A stretch of DNA of 64,000 nucleotides from CAYJAY01 sp964370715 (lineage in GTDB: Bacteria; Bacillota; Clostridia; Oscillospirales; Ruminococcaceae). A program made the position numbers and the translations under genes. The DNA is taken from the NCBI GenBank assembly GCA_964370715.1, contig CAYJKJ010000011.1:1-64000 (forward strand), read 5' to 3'. The notes beneath the pieces were generated by a model that worked only from the letters and a program-made list of their open reading frames with translations, did not search any database and was not told the origin of the DNA. The first letter of the stretch is position 1, and each line of letters opens with the position of its first letter. Below, piece by piece: positions 17,271 through 25,947 of the stretch.

Positions 17271-17870
17271 TTATTGACGCTCCTTTTCTTTGTTTTGCTT
17301 TTTCAGCATGATAAACGAAAAGCCTAGCGATACTGCTATAGCGATAAGCATTACATATGCTGCGTTGAAATTAAATATAAAAACCAGCAAAAACACAAAA
17401 ACTGTTATAAAAAGCGATATTAAAACATTAAGGCTTTTTGCAGAGGTTTTCGCCATATCCAAAACAACATCTATCATCATAGCCGCTACCGCCGCATTCA
17501 TACCTCTAAACAAAGCAATTATATAAGGATTTGCGATAAATTCGGAATAGATTACTTGGACGATAGATATTATAATAAGCGACGGCAAAATCATCCCTGT
17601 AACGGTGAAGATAGAACCTAGTATACCTGCTACTTTATATCCAACCAAGATAGATGAATTTATTATAACCGCTCCGGGAGCGCATTGGGCAATGGCGATA
17701 AGATCCGCCATCTCTTGTTCCTCCACCCACTTTAGGTCATCAACAAACCGCTTTTTTAAAAGAGGAATAGCTACATACCCTCCGCCAATTATAAAAAGGC
17801 TTATATAAAAGGTAGAGGACAAAAGCGTTATATAAACATTCTTTTTTTTGTTTTTTTCAATCATAAGCAA
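17271..17870 (-). CDS. chrA1: Chromate transporter family protein, first half
   Basis: 199 residues, the partner CHR domain. FIIGGGYVAIPLLKKRFV near residue 20 and AIAQCAPGAVIINSSILVGYKVAG near 60 match the family. It has a basic N-terminus with Lys/Asn repeats. The ribosome binding site GGAGG precedes the ATG by about 6 bases. The two halves likely assemble as an antiparallel pair in the membrane. Confidence 0.9.
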   Translation of the reverse strand: MLMIEKNKKKNVYITLLSSTFYISLFIIGGGYVAIPLLKKRFVDDLKWVEEQEMADLIAIAQCAPGAVIINSSILVGYKVAGILGSIFTVTGMILPSLIIISIVQVIYSEFIANPYIIALFRGMNAAVAAMMIDVVLDMAKTSAKSLNVLISLFITVFVFLLVFIFNFNAAYVMLIAIAVSLGFSFIMLKKQNKEKERQ

Positions 17871-17883
17871 ACCTCCATAATTA

Positions 17884-17918
17884 AAAACGCAATGACAAGA
17901 CTATCGCCATAGCGTTTT
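17884..17918 (-). terminator. Terminator after corA
   Basis: AAAACGC (17884-17890) pairs with GCGTTTT (17912-17918) with additional pairing inside; the minus-strand RNA then reads UUUUU. It separates corA from the chromate transporter pair. Confidence 0.6.
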
Positions 17919-17942
17919 AATATTCAATATGCAAAAGTTTTT

Positions 17943-18866
17943 CTAAAACATTTTAGCTTTATATAGTATTAACACAACGACACCCATTATCAAAAATGAT
18001 AGCCCGACGGGGAACCAAAAAACGGGTAGCGGTATCATGTCAACGTTCATTCCATAAAAACTTGAAATAATTGTAGGGATAGAGATAACTATCGTTATAG
18101 ATGCCAAAACCCTCATAACGATGTTTGCGTTATTTGAGATAACCGAGGCGAATGCATCCATCGTTCCCGATAGAATGTTGAGATATATCCCCGCCATCTC
18201 TCCGGCTTGGTTAATCTCAACTAAGACATCGTCGAGCAAATCTCGATCTTGTTCATACAGCTTGATAAAGCGCCCACCCGAGATTTTTTTAATCGCAATT
18301 TCGTTTGCTTTTATCGAGGTGTTAAAATAAACAAGGGATTTTTGAAGCTCCAAAAGCTGGATTAGCTCTTTGTTTTTCATGGATTTTCTAAGCTGTTTTT
18401 CGATATATATAGTTAATTTATCGATCTGTTTAAGGTGTCCTAAAAAGCGAGTTGCGGTTTTTAGCATGAGTTGGAATATAAACTTAGCTTTAAACTCTGT
18501 GTTGCAATCCTTCGCTTTTCCTTCGATAAAATCATCAAGAACCGGGTTTTCTCGATGTGAGATAGTTATGACATTGTCGCTCGCCGAAATTATTCCAATT
18601 GGGATAGTGTAGTATGTAACATTATTATCACTCTTTTGAACCATCGGGGTGTCGATTATCAAAAGCGTGTCGTTGTCTTCTTTTTCAATACGAGGGCTTT
18701 CCTCTTCATCGAGCGAAGCGCTTATATAGCTGGGGTCTAGATCAAACCTGTTAATAAGATATTCAATCTCTTGTTCTGTTGGGTTTATAACGTTGACCCA
18801 ATATCCTTTTTCGCAGATATCAGATTCAATTATTCTGCCACCTACCGATTTGTAGTAGTTTATCAT
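17943..18866 (-). CDS. corA: CorA-family magnesium/divalent metal channel
   Basis: Pentameric channel for Mg2+ (some relatives Co2+, Ni2+). About 307 residues: a long soluble alpha/beta and helical N-terminal domain, then two membrane segments at the C-terminus. The selectivity motif YGMNVD, at the end of the first segment, is present. The ATG at 18866 (MINYYKSVGG) has AAGGAGG just upstream; an in-frame ATG at 18896 lies before that site and inside a leader hairpin, so it is rejected. Expression is probably controlled by the leader described at 18867-19000. Confidence 0.94.
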   Translation of the reverse strand: MINYYKSVGGRIIESDICEKGYWVNVINPTEQEIEYLINRFDLDPSYISASLDEEESPRIEKEDNDTLLIIDTPMVQKSDNNVTYYTIPIGIISASDNVITISHRENPVLDDFIEGKAKDCNTEFKAKFIFQLMLKTATRFLGHLKQIDKLTIYIEKQLRKSMKNKELIQLLELQKSLVYFNTSIKANEIAIKKISGGRFIKLYEQDRDLLDDVLVEINQAGEMAGIYLNILSGTMDAFASVISNNANIVMRVLASITIVISIPTIISSFYGMNVDMIPLPVFWFPVGLSFLIMGVVVLILYKAKMF

Positions 18867-18966
18867 AAAGCCTCCTTTTTGAACGCTTCGGCTCATAAGG
18901 CGAGCGGCGTTCTTGTTTTTTTATTAATGTTGAGCATAAACTTCGCCCGCAAGGGTCGGATGACAT
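18826..18966 (-). CDS. Leader ORF upstream of and overlapping corA (46 codons)
   Basis: ATG at 18966 preceded by AAAGGAGTGGCGTT, a better ribosome binding site than many genes here. The frame reads MSSDPCGRSLC..., is basic in its second half (QERRSPYEPKRSKRRL) and stops at 18826, running 41 bases into corA in another frame. Translation of it would pass through the hairpin that precedes the corA ribosome binding site. No homologue is recognised. By analogy with mgtL/corL leader peptides of enteric bacteria it may be regulatory; that is inference. Confidence 0.45.
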   Translation of the reverse strand: MSSDPCGRSLCSTLIKKQERRSPYEPKRSKRRLYDKLLQIGRWQNN

Positions 18967-18974
18967 AACGCCAC
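18881..18974 (-). promoter_or_regulatory. corA leader with two mutually exclusive helices
   Basis: Helix A pairs 18881-18886 with 18907-18912 (GAACGC/GCGTTC, plus inner GCTC/GAGC) and ends a few bases before the corA ribosome binding site. Helix B pairs 18904-18911 with 18967-18974 (8 pairs, one G-U), covering the leader ORF's start region. The two share 18907-18911, so only one can form. This is the layout of an attenuator or translational switch. It does not match the M-box riboswitch as I know it. Confidence 0.45.
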
Positions 18975-19000
18975 TCCTTTCATTTTTAAAATCTTATTTC

Positions 19001-19029
19001 ATTTTAACATCTATACTAAAAGTTATCAA
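19001..19029 (-). promoter_or_regulatory. corA promoter
   Basis: Minus strand TTGATA (19024-19029), 17-base spacer, TAAAAT (19001-19006). It leaves a leader of about 130 bases before corA. Confidence 0.6.
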
Positions 19030-19051
19030 CTATTTAAATGTTAAATATACT

Positions 19052-20218
19052 TTAAATATAGCTTTTATCAACTTTAATTATGCAATGGTATCTGTTGTCA
19101 ATTTTATCTATCTTAGAAGAAATCAAATTTATTAGTTTTTCATCTTTCATCTTAAACCCTTTTGGCGTTACAACGTCGAAAATTATGTTTGTGTGGCTTT
19201 TTCCCGGAACGGTTCTAACGTCATGAACCGTTAGCTTATCGTTGATTTCGATAACAACAGAACCGATAAGCTCTTTCCATTTCGCAATAACGCTGTTGTC
19301 GATGTCGATGGGGTCTAGGTGTATGGTAGTTTCGCAACCAAGATGTTTTGAAAGCTTATATTCGATGTTGTCTATCAATTCATGCAGTTCAAGGAAATTT
19401 CCGTTTCCGTCAACTTCGGCGTGAAGGGTGACAATCTTTCGCCCCGGCCCATAATCATGGACTATAAGATCATGCATACCAAGGATAGTTTTGTTTTCAA
19501 GCACAATGTTTTTTATATCCTCGACCAACTGTTCCGAAGGGGGTTCGCCCAAAATAGAAGCCAAAATATCTTTTGCGGATTTTATCCCCATAAAAACAAT
19601 AAAAACAGCGATAACCAATCCGCCAACGCCATCAAAAGACACACCAAACAACAACGAAGCCGCTGCCGAAATCAAAACAACTCCGGTAGCAAAGCTATCC
19701 CCTAAACTATCGAGAGCGGTTGCCAAAAGCGCCTTGCTTTCAATCTTTTTTCCTATGCTGTTGTTGTAGTATGCCATATAAAGTTTTACCGCAATCGAAA
19801 GCAGAAGAATAATTATAGCTATTGGAGAATAGTCTACATTTTGAGGCGACAGGATTTTTTCAAAAGAGGTTAAGGCTATCTCAAACCCAGTGAAAAGAAC
19901 TAATATAGAAACGATTAAACCTGTTAGATACTCTATCCTGCCATGCCCAAACGGATGGCCATGGTCGGGGGTTTTTCCCGAAAGCTTAAACCCGACAAGC
20001 GTTATGACCGACGAGGTCGCATCGAGCAGGTTGTTCACAGCGTCGGCAGTTATCGCAATAGAACCAACAAGAGCACCCGCAAAAAATTTAAGCAAACAAA
20101 GAAAAACGTTTAACACTATTCCAACCGCTCCGGTAACTACGCCATATTTTTCCCGAACGTTTGCAAGTTTAAAGTTTTTATGATTTTTTATAAATATCCT
20201 AGCAAGAAAAGTTATCAT
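19052..20218 (-). CDS. Cation diffusion facilitator family metal exporter
   Basis: 388 residues. Six membrane segments in the first 210 residues, with the metal-site stretch SIAITADAVNNLLDATSS (around 53-70) and the HxxxH-type loop DHGHPFGHGRIEYL (around 85-98). A C-terminal cytoplasmic dimerisation domain (215-290) is followed by about 100 more residues, longer than the common 300-residue members. Such proteins export Zn, Fe, Mn or Co; the metal is not predictable. It follows the acyl carrier protein gene by 13 bases and has GGGGA before the ATG, so it is probably co-transcribed with fkbH-like and acp. Confidence 0.92.
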   Translation of the reverse strand: MITFLARIFIKNHKNFKLANVREKYGVVTGAVGIVLNVFLCLLKFFAGALVGSIAITADAVNNLLDATSSVITLVGFKLSGKTPDHGHPFGHGRIEYLTGLIVSILVLFTGFEIALTSFEKILSPQNVDYSPIAIIILLLSIAVKLYMAYYNNSIGKKIESKALLATALDSLGDSFATGVVLISAAASLLFGVSFDGVGGLVIAVFIVFMGIKSAKDILASILGEPPSEQLVEDIKNIVLENKTILGMHDLIVHDYGPGRKIVTLHAEVDGNGNFLELHELIDNIEYKLSKHLGCETTIHLDPIDIDNSVIAKWKELIGSVVIEINDKLTVHDVRTVPGKSHTNIIFDVVTPKGFKMKDEKLINLISSKIDKIDNRYHCIIKVDKSYI

Positions 20219-20231
20219 TTGATCCCCATTG

Positions 20232-20477
20232 TTAAGCGTTTAAAAGTTGTTCCGCTTTTTGCACAAGCGTTCCGATATCGGAAAACTGCAAAAGATCATC
20301 AATATCAAATTCAATATCCAATCTTTCGGTTATCGCCGACATAAGGGTTATATGCGCAAGGCTATCCCAACCGGCTATATCATCTGCAGTAGTTTCAAGG
20401 GATATGTTAAGCGTTTCATCGTCGAAAAAGTCTTTGAAAACTTCGTTTACTACAGTTAATATTTCTGTTTTGTTCAT
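20232..20477 (-). CDS. Stand-alone acyl carrier protein-like protein
   Basis: 81 residues with the phosphopantetheine attachment motif GWDSLAHITLM (Ser near residue 36). The length and helical pattern fit a single carrier domain. It starts 9 bases after the FkbH-like gene. With an FkbH-type enzyme the expected load is a glyceryl or similar three-carbon unit rather than a fatty acid (known from tetronate and methoxymalonyl pathways), but no ketosynthase or adenylation gene is nearby. Confidence 0.9.
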   Translation of the reverse strand: MNKTEILTVVNEVFKDFFDDETLNISLETTADDIAGWDSLAHITLMSAITERLDIEFDIDDLLQFSDIGTLVQKAEQLLNA

Positions 20478-20486
20478 TGTGTTCCT

Positions 20487-22307
20487 CTATTCTGTTATTT
20501 CAATAACGTTGTTTTTATTTTGATATTTTTCAATGTTAAGCAAGAAAACGCCTTTTTGTTCGTCTTGTTCTATAGTTTCAAACCCCATTTCTGAATAGAA
20601 ATTCTTGACCATAACGTTTTTCTCGGTTTTGAAGTAGTAGCCTTTTATATAAACCATTCCGCATTGCTTTGCTTTTTCACACAACGTATCTAGCATAGCG
20701 TGTTCCATGTTTCGCTTGATAACTCGACAACTCATAAGCCAAAGATCGATATCGAGAACGTCTCGATTTTTTTTGCCTATAACAACCGAAACAACGCCGT
20801 TATCGCCAAACTTATCGCTAAGTTTTCCATAAAGGCATATATTTTTTTGATCGTTTGACGCTTCGGTTATCTCGGCTTCGGTAAACCGCTTTGTGGTTAG
20901 GTTAAATTGGTTGGTCTTGTTGGTAAGTTGCGCAATTCTTTGGATATATATATCTTCAAAATTTTTAATAGTTGCGGTCATTTCAAGGGATTTAAGATAA
21001 TCCTCATAACTTTCAAACAACGATTGTTGTTGCTTTCTAATGGCGTTTGCTTTGTACATCTCGTTTCGATTTAGGTCGTCGCTTGAAATCGATGTCGTTT
21101 CAAAATATCCGCGTTTGCTTATCTCGTTGATATAGTTATAAACTTTTTTTATGTCGGGCGCTTCTATGCCCTCGACACCATTTTCCGCTATCTCCCGCTC
21201 CGCCGGATTATCGTCGACAAAAACAATACTATCGGTCATTATATTAAGATTTTTTGCTATCTCGATTATGTTTAAATCTTTGGTTTGCCAATTAGCTTTT
21301 ATCTCGACAAAATCTTGTGGTCTCAGAATTCCTTCGGGGTGGTTTAATCCGTCGATAGCGTTTTGATATTCGTTTTTCGAATTAACCGCCAGCATAACAC
21401 CCATGTTTTTTAGCTGTTTCAAATACCTCCCAAAATCAGAAAACGCCTGACCCTGCGGAGTGTCGCTTCCTATCTTTATTCCCTCTACCCCATCGTCTCC
21501 AACAACCCCGCCCCAAAGCGTGTTGTCAAGGTCGACAACCAACGCTTTTTTGTTTTTGCCAAGCGCCGATTTTATTATATCCGAAACGCTTTTTGCAAGC
21601 ATAGGAATAGCGTTTAACGAAAGGCTGTATTTATACAGATACCAGTATAGCGGATCGCTATAGCGTTCTAAGCCGAAAACTGCCGAAAGATAGTTTATAT
21701 CGTTTATAAAAAAATTTGTATGTGTTTCGGAAAAATCATAAAACTTTTGGTTTAGTCTTGTTAAAAAATTTATGCTACCGTGTATGTCGGAGCAATCCTT
21801 GTTTCCGAGAAGCCTTGCAAACGGCATCTCGAAATTGTTTTGAATAACTATACAGTTATGTGTTTCAAACAGCTTTTCCCAAACTAGTTTAAATTTATCA
21901 AACTCCGCCTCTAAAGCGCTTTCTATCTCCTGTTTGCTATCGCTTAGGGTAGGAAAGCTTTTTATATTTCGGTTTGAGGTATGAACAAAAACAATGTCGG
22001 GTTTGAACTTCAAAAGTTTTTCATTTCCAAAAACGGCGTCCTCGAAAAAAAGCCCATATTCCGATTGATAAAATGTGGGTTCAATTCCGTTGTCTAAAAG
22101 AAACAGTTCCAATATTTCAACAATATCATGGGTTGAAGAACCGCCAAGAACAGCTATATTTTTTTTAATACGCTGTGTCGTTTCCTCTAGCAGTTGTTTT
22201 TTTATACTGCGCCGTTTGGTCAATATCTTTTGCGGATCAAAATCTATCTTTAAAAGTTCATGCATAAAGCTAAAGCTCCCAATTTTTTGAATTTTTTTGT
22301 GTTCCAT
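20487..22307 (-). CDS. FkbH-like HAD-IIIC family protein with C-terminal acyltransferase-type domain
   Basis: 606 residues. N-terminal SGNH-like region with GGSSTHDIVEILEL (about 55-68), then a HAD-IIIC domain with catalytic VVDLDNTLWGGVVGDDG (Asp259, Asp261), VNSKNE and FVDDNPAERE, then a GNAT-like domain (about 450-590, NGVVSVVIGKK). FkbH enzymes convert 1,3-bisphosphoglycerate to a glyceryl group on a carrier protein. The neighbouring carrier gene supports that, but the final product is unknown. The ribosome binding site is weak (AGAAG). Confidence 0.88.
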   Translation of the reverse strand: MEHKKIQKIGSFSFMHELLKIDFDPQKILTKRRSIKKQLLEETTQRIKKNIAVLGGSSTHDIVEILELFLLDNGIEPTFYQSEYGLFFEDAVFGNEKLLKFKPDIVFVHTSNRNIKSFPTLSDSKQEIESALEAEFDKFKLVWEKLFETHNCIVIQNNFEMPFARLLGNKDCSDIHGSINFLTRLNQKFYDFSETHTNFFINDINYLSAVFGLERYSDPLYWYLYKYSLSLNAIPMLAKSVSDIIKSALGKNKKALVVDLDNTLWGGVVGDDGVEGIKIGSDTPQGQAFSDFGRYLKQLKNMGVMLAVNSKNEYQNAIDGLNHPEGILRPQDFVEIKANWQTKDLNIIEIAKNLNIMTDSIVFVDDNPAEREIAENGVEGIEAPDIKKVYNYINEISKRGYFETTSISSDDLNRNEMYKANAIRKQQQSLFESYEDYLKSLEMTATIKNFEDIYIQRIAQLTNKTNQFNLTTKRFTEAEITEASNDQKNICLYGKLSDKFGDNGVVSVVIGKKNRDVLDIDLWLMSCRVIKRNMEHAMLDTLCEKAKQCGMVYIKGYYFKTEKNVMVKNFYSEMGFETIEQDEQKGVFLLNIEKYQNKNNVIEITE

Positions 22308-22404
22308 ATTTCATTTAATTCTTCTTTGTGGATTTCATACCAAGCAAGAACTAACCTAGACTGCTTAGAGGGTAAAGCGCCTTTTATAAAAACACACTAA
22401 GCCA

Positions 22405-23415
22405 TCATTTCGACACCGTAAGTTTCATATCGCCTTTTTTAACCCAGCCCAGTTTTCTAACTACTGCATCTATCGAAAGCGACAAAACTATCGGCAACAC
22501 AAATTGAATTACCAAAACTTTAAAAAACACCGATTCAAACGGTTCCGACGACATAGCAGCAAACGTTCCGAACTGACCTACTAGCCCCGAAGTTCCCATA
22601 CCGGCGCCCGAGGCCGTATTTGTCATCATGAAAACACAGGTTGAAAGCGGCCCTAATATTGCCGCCGTTAACGTTGGTGCGATTAATATTAGCGGTCGTT
22701 TCATGATGTTGGATATCTGGAGCATCGACGTTCCAAGCCCCTGCGAGATAAGCCCCCCTACCCCGTTGTCTCGATAGCTTGTTACGGCAAAACCCAACAT
22801 TTGAGCGCAACACCCAACCGTTGCGGCTCCCGCTGCAAGCCCGCTAAGATCCAGCATTATGCAAAGTGCCGCCGAGCTTATCGGAGCGGTTAGCGCAAGC
22901 CCGACTACAACAGCAACTATTATCCCCATAGGGAATGGCGACATCTCGGTTGCGCTGTTTATTATGCTTCCAAGCCACGTCATAAAGTTTGCTATATAAG
23001 GGCCTACCAAAATACCAACAAAGCCGCCGGAAAAAAGCGTCGTTATTGGGGTGACGACGATATCTATCTTTGTTTTAGAAGCGACAAGTCCGCCGATTTC
23101 GCTACCGACCACCGCCGCAATAAATGCGCCAACGGGACCTCCGGCAACATAACCGATAGCGCCCGTTGCTGCCGAGGTGAACAAGACGAGCGGTTTTGAA
23201 GAAAGGCCGTATGAAACAGCAACCCCTATAGCTGCACCGATAACGGGAGATGAGGCAGAAAGAACCTCTGTTAGCCCCAAAAGAAAATCAAGCCCCGGTA
23301 TCTTTGCGAGTTGCGACACAATAAGGCCGACAATAAGCGAAGAAAAAAGCCCCAACGCCATATAGCTTAATCCATCTATAAAATATCTTTTGAAAATATT
23401 TGTTTCTCTTTTCAA
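22405..23415 (-). CDS. PTS IIC-like membrane permease (PTS_EIIC_2 type), orphan
   Basis: 336 residues, about nine or ten hydrophobic segments rich in Gly/Ala, e.g. GAIGYVAGGPVGAFIAAVVGSEIGG and APTLTAAILGPLSTCVF. The pattern fits the small PTS_EIIC_2 group, which occurs alone without IIA or IIB components. Substrate unknown; no sugar genes adjacent. The start is a TTG at 23415 with AGAGGT about 9 bases upstream. Confidence 0.75.
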   Translation of the reverse strand: MKRETNIFKRYFIDGLSYMALGLFSSLIVGLIVSQLAKIPGLDFLLGLTEVLSASSPVIGAAIGVAVSYGLSSKPLVLFTSAATGAIGYVAGGPVGAFIAAVVGSEIGGLVASKTKIDIVVTPITTLFSGGFVGILVGPYIANFMTWLGSIINSATEMSPFPMGIIVAVVVGLALTAPISSAALCIMLDLSGLAAGAATVGCCAQMLGFAVTSYRDNGVGGLISQGLGTSMLQISNIMKRPLILIAPTLTAAILGPLSTCVFMMTNTASGAGMGTSGLVGQFGTFAAMSSEPFESVFFKVLVIQFVLPIVLSLSIDAVVRKLGWVKKGDMKLTVSK

Positions 23416-23480
23416 GACTTAATACCTCTGTTTCTATAGTTAAAATATTTTTGACAAATTCGGTTGTTATATAATAGAAT

Positions 23481-23509
23481 ATAATAAGAAAATCGCTTTA
23501 AGTTGTCAA
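23481..23509 (-). promoter_or_regulatory. Promoter of the PTS IIC-like gene
   Basis: Minus strand TTGACA (23504-23509), 17-base spacer, TATTAT (23481-23486), immediately after the lysA stop. Confidence 0.65.
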
Positions 23510-24745
23510 CTAAAGGTCAAAACACGCAATGTAATCCTCAAAAGTTTCGGCACGTCTTATAAGAGTTGCGGTTTTATCCTCTTGCAACAAAAGTTCTGCC
23601 GAGCGAAGTTTACCGTTATAGTTGCTTCCCATCGAATGGCCATGTGCGCCGGTGTCGCAGATAACCAACGTGTCCCCTATATCAACGTTTGGTAGCTCTC
23701 GATTAATTGCAAATTTATCGTTGTTTTCGCAAAGCGAGCCGACGACATCACAGCGATATGTTTTTTCGTCGTTTTGTTTGCCCATAACAACAACATGATG
23801 ATGAGCGCCATACATTGCGGGACGCATTAGATTGACCGCTGAAGCATCTATACCAACATAGTTTTTGTATGTTTCTTTTTTGTGCAAAACCGTTGCAACA
23901 AAATAGCCGTATGGCCCTGTTATATATCGGCCAAGTTCGGTGTATATGCTAATGTCAAGTCCGTTTGGAATAATTATTTCGTCGTATGCTTTTTTAACCC
24001 CATTCGCAACCGAGAATATATCAACAGGGCTGTCCTCTTCAAAATACGGTATTCCGATACCGCCCGACATATCGATAAAGCTAATCTCAATTCCGGTTTC
24101 GTTTTTTATTTCAACGGCAAGCGAAAAAAGGCATTCAGCAAGATCGGGATAGTATTCATTAGCAAGACAGTTGCTCATCAAAAACGCATGGATACCAAAT
24201 CGTTTTGCCCCTTCGTCTTTAAGACGAGAAAGCCCCTCGAACAACTGCTTTTTAGTTACGCCAAACTTGCTTTCGTTTTGGCTTCCCATGATCCCTTTTG
24301 TTTGAAAAACATTGTCGCCGGGATTATATCTTATACAAACCGTTTCGGGAATAGGGCTTTTTTGTTTCAGTGTGTCGATGTGGGAGATATCATCAAAGTT
24401 GATAATTGCGCCGAGTTTATTTGCAAGAGCAAACTCTTCGCTTTTTGTGTTGTTCGAGCTGAACATTATGTCGTCTCCGTTAAACCCTATCTTTTCGCAA
24501 AGCATCAGTTCAACGTCGGAAGCGCAATCAACGCCACAGCCCAAATCTTTAAGTAGCTTTAATATAGCCGGATTAGGTAGCGCTTTAACGGCGAAATATT
24601 CTTTAAAGCCTTTGTTCCAACTAAACGCCTTATAGAGATCTTTAACACATTTCTCGATACCTTTTTTGTCGTAGATGTGAAACGGAGTTCCGTGTTGTTT
24701 GATAATATCCTGTATCTGTTGTTTTGAAAAAGGTAGTTGTTTCAT
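23510..24745 (-). CDS. lysA: Diaminopimelate decarboxylase
   Basis: PLP enzyme of fold type III producing lysine from meso-diaminopimelate. 411 residues. The PLP lysine is in EYFAVKALPNPAILKLL (near residue 49); the phosphate-binding MSGGIGIPY is near 225 and ELGRYITGPYGYF near 270; CDTGAHGHSMGSNYNG near the C-terminus is the YxxF/active-site Cys region shared by decarboxylases of this group. It stands divergent from a patA-like aminotransferase and near a dapL-like deacetylase, supporting a lysine/peptidoglycan role. Confidence 0.92.
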   Translation of the reverse strand: MKQLPFSKQQIQDIIKQHGTPFHIYDKKGIEKCVKDLYKAFSWNKGFKEYFAVKALPNPAILKLLKDLGCGVDCASDVELMLCEKIGFNGDDIMFSSNNTKSEEFALANKLGAIINFDDISHIDTLKQKSPIPETVCIRYNPGDNVFQTKGIMGSQNESKFGVTKKQLFEGLSRLKDEGAKRFGIHAFLMSNCLANEYYPDLAECLFSLAVEIKNETGIEISFIDMSGGIGIPYFEEDSPVDIFSVANGVKKAYDEIIIPNGLDISIYTELGRYITGPYGYFVATVLHKKETYKNYVGIDASAVNLMRPAMYGAHHHVVVMGKQNDEKTYRCDVVGSLCENNDKFAINRELPNVDIGDTLVICDTGAHGHSMGSNYNGKLRSAELLLQEDKTATLIRRAETFEDYIACFDL

Positions 24746-24798
24746 TATAGTTTAACCATTCCTTTGTTTTTATTAAATTTATTTTTTTGGAGTTGTAG

Positions 24799-25947
24799 AT
24801 GAAAGAGTTTTTAAATCCCAACGTTTTATCAATTAAAAAAAGCGGTATCAGGGAGTTTACGGCGCTTGCAAAAAAGACCGACGGCGCAATATTTCTGACT
24901 ATCGGCGAACCCGATTTCGACACGCCCTCTGACATAACCGAGGCAACGAAACAAGCGCTTGATAACGGAAAAACCCATTATCCCGAAAACAACGGGGATC
25001 TGTTTATCAGAAAAGCTATATCGGATTTTGAAAGAGAAAAACATTCCCTTTCATATTCTCCCGATGAAGTTATATTAACTATTGGGGCAACCGAGGCGCT
25101 TTTTTCGGCGCTTTTTGCTATAATCTCGCCGGGCGATGAGGTGGTCGTTCCGACCCCGGCTTTTGGTCTTTATGAACAGATTATAAAGATGGTAGGCGGA
25201 GTGTATGTTGCTCTCGACAGCTCAAGCGACGATTTCGACATAACAAAAACAAAGCTTAATTCCTCCATAACTGACAAAACCAAAGCTATCATCCTAACCT
25301 CGCCAAACAATCCGACGGGTTGTGTATATGAAGCCGAAACTCTCGAGATGATAAGGAAGGTTATTAAACAAAAAAACATATTTGTTATTTGCGACGAGGT
25401 CTATCGAGATATAATATTTTCCGAGAATTTTAAAAGCTTTTCAAGCTTTGAGGATATGCGAGAAAAAATCATCGTTGTTAACAGCTTTTCAAAACCCTAT
25501 GCAATGACGGGGTTTCGAGCGGGCTATCTAATGGCGGATTTTGCTATTAAATCCGAGATCGAAAAGGTTCATCAATACGCCGTCGTGTCGGCGGTGTCGT
25601 TTGTCCAACATGGTTGTGAAAAAGCGCTTTCGTTCGACAACAGCGACATGGTTGCAACATATCGCAAAAGACGGGATTATGTCGTTAAACGGCTAGACGA
25701 TATGGGGCTTTCGTATGTAATGCCGAAAGGGGCGTTCTATGTTTTTCCCTCTATCAAGAAATACTCAAACAATTCGTTCGATTTTTGCGTTGATATGGTT
25801 GAAAAACAAAAACTCGCTTTAATACCGGGTAGCTGTTTCGGAACAGAAGGTTTTGTTAGAATTTCATATTGCTATAGCGATGAAATTTTAAAAGAGGGTC
25901 TCGATAGGTTGGAACAATATATTAAAAGCCTTCCCATCATTTCATAA
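24799..25947 (+). CDS. patA: Class I/II aminotransferase, likely N-acetyl-LL-diaminopimelate aminotransferase
   Basis: 382 residues, fold type I PLP enzyme. TIGEPDFDTPSDITEA near residue 34, SPNNPTGCVYEAE near 168, CDEVYRD near 196 and the Schiff-base Lys in NSFSKPYAMTGFRAGY near 234. Length and motifs match PatA-type aspartate-family aminotransferases. Placement between lysA and an M20 deacetylase suggests the diaminopimelate acetylase route. Its 3' end overlaps that of the opposing deacetylase by 11 bases. Confidence 0.8.
   Translation: MKEFLNPNVLSIKKSGIREFTALAKKTDGAIFLTIGEPDFDTPSDITEATKQALDNGKTHYPENNGDLFIRKAISDFEREKHSLSYSPDEVILTIGATEALFSALFAIISPGDEVVVPTPAFGLYEQIIKMVGGVYVALDSSSDDFDITKTKLNSSITDKTKAIILTSPNNPTGCVYEAETLEMIRKVIKQKNIFVICDEVYRDIIFSENFKSFSSFEDMREKIIVVNSFSKPYAMTGFRAGYLMADFAIKSEIEKVHQYAVVSAVSFVQHGCEKALSFDNSDMVATYRKRRDYVVKRLDDMGLSYVMPKGAFYVFPSIKKYSNNSFDFCVDMVEKQKLALIPGSCFGTEGFVRISYCYSDEILKEGLDRLEQYIKSLPIIS

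Noticed and set aside
18867..19000. M-box magnesium riboswitch upstream of corA
   Set aside because: Length and sequence do not show the conserved M-box core as I know it; described instead as a leader ORF with alternative helices.
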